A DNA stretch of 64,000 nt from Sphaerolaimus hirsutus (taxonomy: Eukaryota > Nematoda > Chromadorea > Monhysterida > Sphaerolaimidae), in the NCBI GenBank assembly GCA_964036195.1, contig OZ038458.1, positions 10,057,832 through 10,121,831 of the forward strand. Direction: 5' to 3'. How positions within the stretch are numbered: position 1 is the stretch's first letter; each line of letters starts with the position of its first letter. A program made the position numbers and the translations under genes. The notes beneath the pieces were generated by a model that ran no database searches, was not told where the DNA came from, and worked only from the letters and a program-made list of their open reading frames with translations. Positions 57,048 to 64,000 of this stretch are shown here, one piece after another.

Positions 57048-58621
57048 AATGGCGCGCCGCACACTCAAAATTTTCAAGGGCGGTTCGAACGTTTTTGAGT
57101 TCCGCCAAGGCAGAACTCCAAGGGCGGTTCGAACATTTTTATTTAGGAAAAATGTGGCTTTTTTAGGACATTCGGATGAAATTCACACGAATCCGGATGA
57201 ATTCACACAGTTTTTGTCCATTTGCATATCATAACAAAACGTTTCAAAAACATTGGGACACTTTCAATTCCGCCCTTGACTTAAGAGATACGCCCTTTAG
57301 AGAAGGTTGTTATGGGAAACACATCTTATTAATCTTACCAAACATATTTGTGAAAAAAAATTTATAGGTAGATCTAGGCTTTGTCTTCAAAAATGAATAG
57401 AGAAATTTTTTTGTAATATCCACTTGTTTAAAAGATATTGAAGTTCACCGTGTGGCATATTTGTGAAAACCGAAACTGAATTCCATCCTCTAGAAAGTGT
57501 CCGAATGTTTTCTTGCCTAGATGGCGCACTGACACTCAAAATTGTCATGGGCAGTTCGGACGTTTTTGAGTTCCGTCAAGGCGGAATTCCAAGGGTGGTT
57601 CAGACATTTAGCACTTTCCTACCTGTCTGAAATAATTCCACCCATGCACAATCCGGGGCAATTCCGCCATTGTGCAAAGTGTTCGAACATTTCATGTACA
57701 GAATTGAAATCAAGGGCAGTTCGAGTGTTTTTGGATTCCGCCCCCGTTTTTAATTCCGCCCTTGAAAAAGTGTTCGAACTGCAACTGAAAATTCGAGTGT
57801 GCCGTGCAACATTGTCACACGGCACACTCAAATTTTCAGTTGCGGTTTGAACACTTTTTCAAGGGTGGAATTCAAAAGGGCGGAATTAAAATCGGGGGTG
57901 GAATTCAAAAACGTCCAAACCGCCCTTGATTTCAATTCCGCACATGAAACGTTTGAACACTTTGACGATGGTGGAATTGCCTCGAATTGTGCAGGGGCAG
58001 AATTAATTAGGAAAGGGCGTAAAGCGCAAAGCGTTTGAACAACGTCCACACTCTTTTTACTCATGGCGGAATTGCCTCTAATTGTGCAGGGGCCGAATTA
58101 ATTCAGAAACGGCGGAAAGCGCAAAGCGTTCGAACAACGTCCGCACTCTTTTGAGTGTGCGGTGCGCCATCTAGGCAAGAAAACATATGGACACTTTCTA
58201 GAGGGTGGAATTCAGTTTTGGTTTACACAAATATGCCACACGGTGAACTTCAATATCTTTTAAACAAGTTGATATTACTAAAAAATTTCTCTATTCATTT
58301 TTGAAGACAGCCTAGATCTACCTATAAAATTTTTTTCACAAATATAGTTTGCAAGATAAGTGAGATGTGTTTCTCACAACAACCTTCTCTAATGGGTGGA
58401 ATTGAAAGTCAAGGGCGGAATTGAAAGTGTCCCAATCATTTTGAAACTTGCTGCGTGGAAATGTTATGACACGCCAATCAGTGAAAAGTGTACGAATTTG
58501 TCCAGACTCCGTTTGAATGTCCAAAAAATGCCCTAAAAATCCTTTAAAAAATCGTTCAAACTGCACTTGGATCAAAAACGTTCGAACCGCCCTTGAAAAT
58601 TTTGAGTGTGTGGTGCGCCAT
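57048..58621. mobile_element. 1.57-kb palindromic foldback element
   Basis: The ends are TGGCGCGCCGCACACTCAAA and TTTTGAGTGTGTGGTGCGCCA. Reading inward, blocks such as GGGCGGTTCGAACG, GTGTGGCATATTTGTG and CTAGATGGCGCA match their reverse complements in order, with the axis near 57815. Internal GGCGGAATT/TTCCGCCCT repeats add complexity. There is no transposase; the open frames in it are repeat translations. Confidence 0.8.
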
Positions 58622-58641
58622 CGAAGCGTGGGCTGATAGAG

Positions 58642-59060
58642 TACCGTATTACCTCGAAATACCCCCATGGGGGTTTATTATTTCGCCAGCAAAATTTGAG
58701 GGGGGGTTAATTCGAGGGGGGGGTTTATTCGAGGGGGGGGTTTATTATTTCGTCGGAAATTTTCGTGAAATTCATAGTAAGAATGCGCTTTTTCCTACAC
58801 AAAAACGGTAATAAAAGTGAGAAAATAGGTTATATTGGAGCTATAGAAGTACATCTGCACACAAATGAGCGTATAAGTGTACCTGCGATGCCAATAAGTA
58901 GTAATAAATACATCATGTATATTGCATACATGATGTACATCATTCCGGAGGGGGGGTATTTCGAGGGGGGGGGTTTATTATTTCCCCAGCCCATTTTGAG
59001 GGGGGGTTAATTCGAGGGGGGGGTTAATTCAAGGGGGGGGATAATTCGAGGTAATACGGT
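58642..59060. mobile_element. R1-family element
   Basis: It starts ACCGTATTACCTCGAAATAC and ends TTCGAGGTAATACGGTAT, with G-rich arms and a TACATCATGTATATTGC palindromic interior. 59061-59450 holds nothing I recognise. Confidence 0.7.
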
Positions 59061-59450
59061 ATACTTTTTCTCAATCTCTACCGAAACTTCTCAAAATTTA
59101 GAAAACTCATTTATCAGCATGAGGTTACCGCAAAATTTATTTGTAATCTCCATCAACTGTTGGATACCCGACGACAACAATTTGATTTATGTATATTTTT
59201 TATATTCGGTGTCTTGAGATTTCTATGATGAATATTTAGCGCATTTGTATTTTATGATCAGAACTCAAAAAAGCGTCAGTGGTTGGTGTTTATTTTCATC
59301 GATCGGTGATGTGGGGTGGTGTGGATCAAACAATAAACTATAACTATAGTTATCGACCAACCTGATTCACGCATTTTCCAGCATTTTTTTTGAGATTTCA
59401 TAGATTTTGATTTCACGCTTACCATTTCCGCTTATTTTAGCTTGTATGGC

Positions 59451-59668
59451 GGCCCACACACTAGTTGGCACGCCGGTGTCAACTGGTTTGTGTCAACTCC
59501 GATTTCAGCTTCACGTGTTGCAGAGCGATCTTCCAATGCACTTGCCATAATGTTTACTTTTCAACATTACCACGCGTGCATTTGGAGATCGCTCTTCGAC
59601 CACCTGAAGCCCAAATCCGAGTTGACACTGACCAGTTGACAGTATGCCAACTAGTTAGCGGGCGACCT
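59451..59668. mobile_element. Small foldback element (CACACTAGTTG family)
   Basis: The left end GCGGCCCACACACTAGTTGG and right end CCAACTAGTTAGCGGGCG are inverted. Inner arms share GTCAACT and CTTCACGTG or its inverse. 59669-60413 has no gene that I can support; the short frame at 59800-60021 is unsupported. Confidence 0.65.
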
Positions 59669-60413
59669 ATTTATATCTAAAAAAAATGAATTTTAAACAA
59701 ACCACCAACAACTAGACGACTTCATTTGTCCCAAATGCGATTGAGAAACAACGCTGACCAGACGAGTGTTAAATACGACCGCGTATCCTCACAATTCACA
59801 TGTTCTTTTACCACCACGAAAACAACAATTCTACAAAAAAGTTTGAATCGCAAGGTAGCAATAAGTCCCTACAGAGCATTCGATTAAATCAGTACTGTAT
59901 CATATTTACCAGTGAAAGAGACGCAGCTGTGAATGTCAATTTTCATTCTAAAACAGAAACAAAATCGAACAATCATCATGCAGCGACAATCATTAATTTG
60001 GCTCTTTCCGGATTTGGGTGAGTAGTGTCATTTACATAAAGGTGACTTTGAAATTTTATGCGAACTTTATTTCATGTTTTATTTTATATGCCAAACATAT
60101 TTTATGTCAACTAAGAGACACGCAAAATACACGCAATTTGGTTGAACGTTCACATTCATAATGGCGCTACGCACACCAATGTCAACTCGCTTCGATGCCA
60201 ATTCAGGCTTTGATTGAGGGGTGGCAGATACATTTTCAAGTGCACACACCTCACTATTTTACGCATATGGCAGCACGTGCATCTGAACAGTTCGGCGAGC
60301 CGACAGCCGAAACCGAAATCAACATCAAAACTGTGCGCAGCACCAAATCAGCCACCAAAACCATCTAAACACAACCCTCCACCCAACTCCGGGTAACACC
60401 CCACAAAGACATT

Positions 60414-62450
60414 CTACTGCGCGTGGCACTGGACGCCCTGCTGGCCGTGGCCGCCCTCCTCGTCGTCGCTGTCCATCTGCATGCTGGCGCGCGAGTGGAA
60501 CCCGCCGCCGCGCTCTGAGTGTGGTGAACGGGTTTGAGGGTGGTTTTTAGCTGGAGTGTTTGAGGGGTAACCCACCCCCTTCAACCCCCCATACTGAACC
60601 CCTGCAGTGCCCCCATGAAAACCCAGTGGTCGAGTACGGGTGCCGTACCTAAGCACCGGGTCAATATTGGCATCGGATATTGCTACTTGTGCACCGGGTA
60701 AACTTGTGCATCGGGTTCTAGCCGTATTTGGCTACATTTTGTGCTTAGGTTTTTTGCCTACTTTTTAGTGATTTTCCCCCTTTCTACGCCCTTTTAGTGA
60801 TTTTTCGTTTACTGCAACTTGGAAAAGCCTATATTTTGAACACCCGCGAGCCCCCAGAAATTTTTTCAGCGATCTGTTTTCTGGAGGATTTCTCTTATTC
60901 CCCCTTATATTCCTAGTAAATCGCTCGTCCGCAGGGATAAATAGCTGCAGTGATTCGTGCAGTGACTGGATTTTTGGGGCCTAGGATGGCTTTTTCCGGA
61001 ATATATGATCACGTAGAATACCGACATAAAAAAGGACCTGTGAAAACAAAACAAACAAGACCCCAACGCCCAGAGGCCTCGAATGGGGGGGTCCCCCCCC
61101 CCCCCCCAAAACCGCCCAGCTATCTATCTACCCCGGAGGCAAAATTTTGGGCTACTACCCCCTAAACCCCCCCCCCCGCCCAAATCGCTCAGCTATCTAC
61201 CTATCTGGAGCGATTTTTGAGAAACTATACCCCAATTTTCACTCAAAATCGCTATTTTTCATACCCTTTTATAGATTTTCACCTCCAAAATACTAGTTTT
61301 TGTTCCTATTTACCTATTTTGAGCTATTTTTAGTACTATATGCTCTTGTATACCCATTTTGAGCTATTTTACACCTACTTTTAGCGATTTTTCTCCCTTT
61401 TCTTCCTTCTACACCCTAAAATAACCTATATTTCGAACCACCACAACCACCCATTTTTCCCCAGCTATCTATCTATCCCTAAGGCCGCTCAGCTATCTAT
61501 TCAACCACTCGGAGGGTCAAAATTCATGATACCCCTGCCAACGCCCCACCTGGTTTGATGTTCAACAAGGTGTGCTGCTCGGCGTGGTCGACGTCGACGC
61601 ACTGCGTCTTCGGAGGCAATAGTTTCTCCAACTCGCGGATCTGAAAATGTGCATGTCAGTTGGGATTTCGAATATCAAGTGGATCGTTATTAATTGGAGC
61701 ATTAATTACGAAATACCTTTTTGGCGGGTAAAAACTTTGACGGCGGGAACATCACGTGGAAAGTGATTATCAAGTCGCCCTTTTCAAACGGGTTTTTATG
61801 CTGCGGCATACCCTCTCCCGGCACCACCCTCACATCGCCGTGTTTGATAACTTCGCCTGTCAGATAAAAAAGTTGGGGATCCATGTTTTGGAGTTAAGAG
61901 ACAGAAAAATAAAGGAAAACATGCAAAGACAACATGAAAACGAAAAAAAATCTGACCTGGCAAAAGGTTAAAAAAGATTGTTCTATTGTCGAGTGTTTTC
62001 ACGTTTCTCTGAGTGCCGCACAGCGCCTCTGCCAGCTGCAGCTCCATCGACATGAGCAAGTGATCCCTATTGGAAAAAATAAATAGTTAGCACTTTCCTA
62101 AATATGGCCTAAACACACTAGTTTTTTAAACTGAAATTTTGAAAACTCATCAGCTTTGAGGGCATTTTATTTTACTGAAATGAACAATTTGTTGATGGAG
62201 ATTCTAAATAGTAAACTCAAATGCATTCACATCTGATTTGTGTTTTTAAATTTGGTTACAAACTAGAGTGCGTATGCACTTTCTGAAAACATTTTAAACT
62301 GAAAAAACTTGTCAATGAGCCGAGCGAACCTGCGACGCTTGAAAGTCGAGTGCTCAGCTTCGTCGAGTACAATAATCACGTTGCCCGGGGGGATGCCCGG
62401 CTCCTCGTCGCCCTGCCCGTTGAACACGATCCGCTGCCCGTCTCGCATGC
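60414..62450 (-). CDS. DNAJA-type Hsp40 co-chaperone, last five exons (5' part outside window)
   Basis: Five minus-strand exons splice in consistent phase: 62330-62450, 61957-62066, 61717-61856, 61550-61640 and 60414-60514, each with AG/GT borders. They encode the C-terminal substrate-binding and dimerisation region of a type-A Dna[20 protein letters not shown], then [16 protein letters not shown], then [19 protein letters not shown], then [20 protein letters not shown] and [10 protein letters not shown]. The protein ends [19 protein letters not shown], with a CaaX-like CHAQ, as in DNAJA proteins that are farnesylated. These co-chaperones hand unfolded clients to Hsp70 in the cytosol. The J domain and zinc-binding exons should lie beyond 64000. 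The phase fit across all four junctions makes this an intact host gene, not a retrocopy. It could be the orthologue of DNAJA1, A2 or A4; I cannot tell which. Confidence 0.93.
60515..61549. repeat. Repeat-filled last intron of the DNAJA gene
   Basis: Low-complexity text with TATCTATCTA, CCCCCC runs and AAAATCGCTA-like blocks fills the intron. The same satellite-like text occurs at 4090-4260, 10480-10820 and 9600-9720. No gene. Confidence 0.6.
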
Positions 62451-62645
62451 CTGGTGATTTTGAGACGCATTTTTATATTGCTATGAAAAGTAAATGATGA
62501 AAACCAGTGGATAGAATCAAGATAAAGAATGGAAATTTTTTGTCAACGACCCGTTTTTTAAAAAACACTGTTTTTTATTATAAATAAAACTGTTTATTTC
62601 AAAAGTTCCTCGATACAGGTATGCAGTAGTTGATGTTATAAATAT

Positions 62646-63060
62646 ACCGTATTTCCTCGATATACCCCCTCGAAATACCCCCGTCTCGAAATTCCTCCTC
62701 AAAATGGACACTATTTTTTAGCCCCGTCCCCCCGGAAATACCCCCCAAAATTGACTGTAAACAGAACGTACAAGACGAAAGCTACTGTTTGTGATCCGGA
62801 CAATGCCGGAACAATGACCGTGTTACGTTAGAGCGTGCTTTACACCATCTACATACTTTATGTAAGTCTAAAGACTCTCATACATGGTGCTTTTTGTTGC
62901 ATTTTTCGAAGTCAGCGTACGTTACAAACAACATTTTAGTACTGGGAGTTCAACAATATTTCTGGCGAAATAATAAGCCCCCGCTCGAAATACCCCCCCC
63001 CCCTCAAAATTCTCACTCTGAAACAATCACCCTCGGGGGGTATTTCGAGGAAATACGGTA
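62646..63060. mobile_element. R1-family element in an upstream DNAJA intron
   Basis: It starts ACCGTATTTCCTCGATATAC and ends GTATTTCGAGGAAATACGGTA. The interior carries TTTGTGATCCGGACAATG as in the 5011-5334 copy. No gene. The adjacent 62520-62600 has T/A runs of the TAGGGATGG repeat type. Confidence 0.7.
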
Positions 63061-63227
63061 GCCAAGTGTCGTGTAAAATGTCAATAAAAGGAAACAAATT
63101 ATTAGACTTTTGACACTTCGCATGACAATTAACAAATTGGTATGATATTTTACATGGCATTTGACAATTGACTTTACACTTAACCGGGTGCGGTGTCCTG
63201 TGGCTATGTAAACACCTTCCCGGACAA

Positions 63228-63640
63228 GTTCACCACCCATTTTTTTATTTCACTATGAATGCAATATCTCCGTCCATGGGGGTGTTAGTAGGCTGAAACT
63301 TTGTATATATTAAGTTGTAAGACCCCCTTACTCCCCAACAATGGGGGGAGGTGCGGCGACTCACTACAGGGTGGGTCGCCCTATATGCAAAAAAAATTTG
63401 TGGCGTTTTTGGTGTCCCAAGCAAGTTCACCACCCACTTGATTAGCTACACTTTGAAGGCTATATCTCCAGCTGTGAGGGCGGTAGAAAGCTGAAATTTG
63501 GGGGATGTCTTGCCAACAACCCCCCTCACAATACACCAGTGGGGCGGCTGCCGACGACCCACTAAAGCATGGGTCACTGCATATAAATTTGATAATTTTT
63601 TTAAGAACAACCCAAGTGTCCCAAACAAGTTCGCCACCCA
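63228..63640. repeat. Tandem repeat, about 200-bp units
   Basis: Units beginning AAGTTCACCACCCA at about 63228 and 63421, and AAGTTCGCCACCCA at about 63628, share GGCTGAAACTTTG/AAGCTGAAATTTG and GGGTGGGTCGCC/CATGGGTCACTG in order. About two copies plus a partial third. No gene. Confidence 0.6.
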
Positions 63641-63876
63641 ACTGCATTATAAAAAAATGTTGTGAGAACATACCTGATAAAAAATTGAATCAGATATGAA
63701 CCCTAGTTCTGCTCATAAAATTTTTTTCAGTAGGGCACCCACCCTGTCCCATAAACAGCAGATTGAAAATTTCACTTTAAACCAATTTTTTGTGTCACAC
63801 TTAAAAAGTTGGTTTACAAAGTTCACTAGGGGAGGGTCTAAGGTTCAAAGTTATGTAAACAACATAACCTCTAAAA

Positions 63877-64000
63877 TGCTTCCATAAGGAAATTTATTTG
63901 GGGTGAATGAAAACGTGAAAATTTTGTCAAATTTTCTTCCTGAAATGACATCATTTTGACATCATAGAATTCACCCCAAGTAAATTTCCTTATGGAAGCA
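63877..64000. repeat. Palindrome at the window end
   Basis: TGCTTCCATAAGGAAATTTA at 63879 is matched by its near reverse complement TAAATTTCCTTATGGAAGCA ending at 64000; GGGGTGAATG and ATTCACCCC are likewise inverted. The element probably continues or ends just outside the window. Confidence 0.7.

Noticed and set aside
58593-59010. Short proteins in the G-rich R1 element
   Set aside because: Translations of terminal repeats; no conservation or start context.
59442-59680. Two overlapping short frames near 59.5 kb
   Set aside because: They lie inside a foldback MITE and represent its inverted arms.
62451-64000. J-domain or cysteine-rich exons of the DNAJA gene
   Set aside because: I looked on the minus strand for CxxCxGxG and HPD motifs and found none; the exons must be further upstream.

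Overview
This is an intron-containing eukaryotic genome, almost certainly an animal and probably an invertebrate. The reasons are GT-AG exons, tRNA-Lys genes, C2H2 zinc-finger exons, a DNAJA-type Hsp40 gene and dense DNA-transposon fossils. I cannot name the species. Nothing was searched; every call comes from reading the sequence.

Left part (1-18 kb): a plus-strand C2H2 zinc-finger locus in which single-finger, phase-0 exons (mostly exactly 117 nt) and an 'MSQAK' first exon are repeated many times, several of them decayed. Non-autonomous DNA transposons, foldbacks and ATAG/GGTTC/TATCGA-type simple repeats lie between the exons. Two elements have clear 8-bp target duplications. A tRNA-Lys(UUU) gene lies at 17238-17309 and a sequence-identical inverted partner lies at 56177-56248.

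Centre (18-55.8 kb): a nested pair of retroelements. The outer one is a non-LTR (LINE) element. Its left part is an SGNH-hydrolase-like ORF1 with several intron-like segments. Its right part is an apurinic-type endonuclease followed by a reverse transcriptase. It was split by a giant Ty3/gypsy-type LTR retrotransposon at 22236-51537 (29.3 kb). That element has two 3310-bp LTRs (one difference seen), a 4-bp target duplication AATG, and a 13-nt primer binding site matching tRNA-Gln. Removing the element and one AATG joins the two LINE reading frames exactly.

The giant element encodes a 3736-aa Gag-Pol polyprotein whose start lies inside the LTR. It also encodes a separate 2270-aa protein with a C-terminal NADAR domain, and a small two-exon protein of unknown function. 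It carries 23 copies (19 distinct sites) of one hairpin motif, all in the same orientation, with an invariant-like octanucleotide loop (CCTACGYC) and stems that co-vary between copies. This hairpin family, with the NADAR protein and a duplicated 3'-terminal signal, is the best candidate for an undescribed system.

Right part (55.8-64 kb): the other half of the DNA transposon the LINE entered, the second tRNA-Lys gene, a 1.57-kb palindrome, more miniature elements, and the last five exons of a minus-strand DNAJA gene whose earlier exons lie beyond the window.
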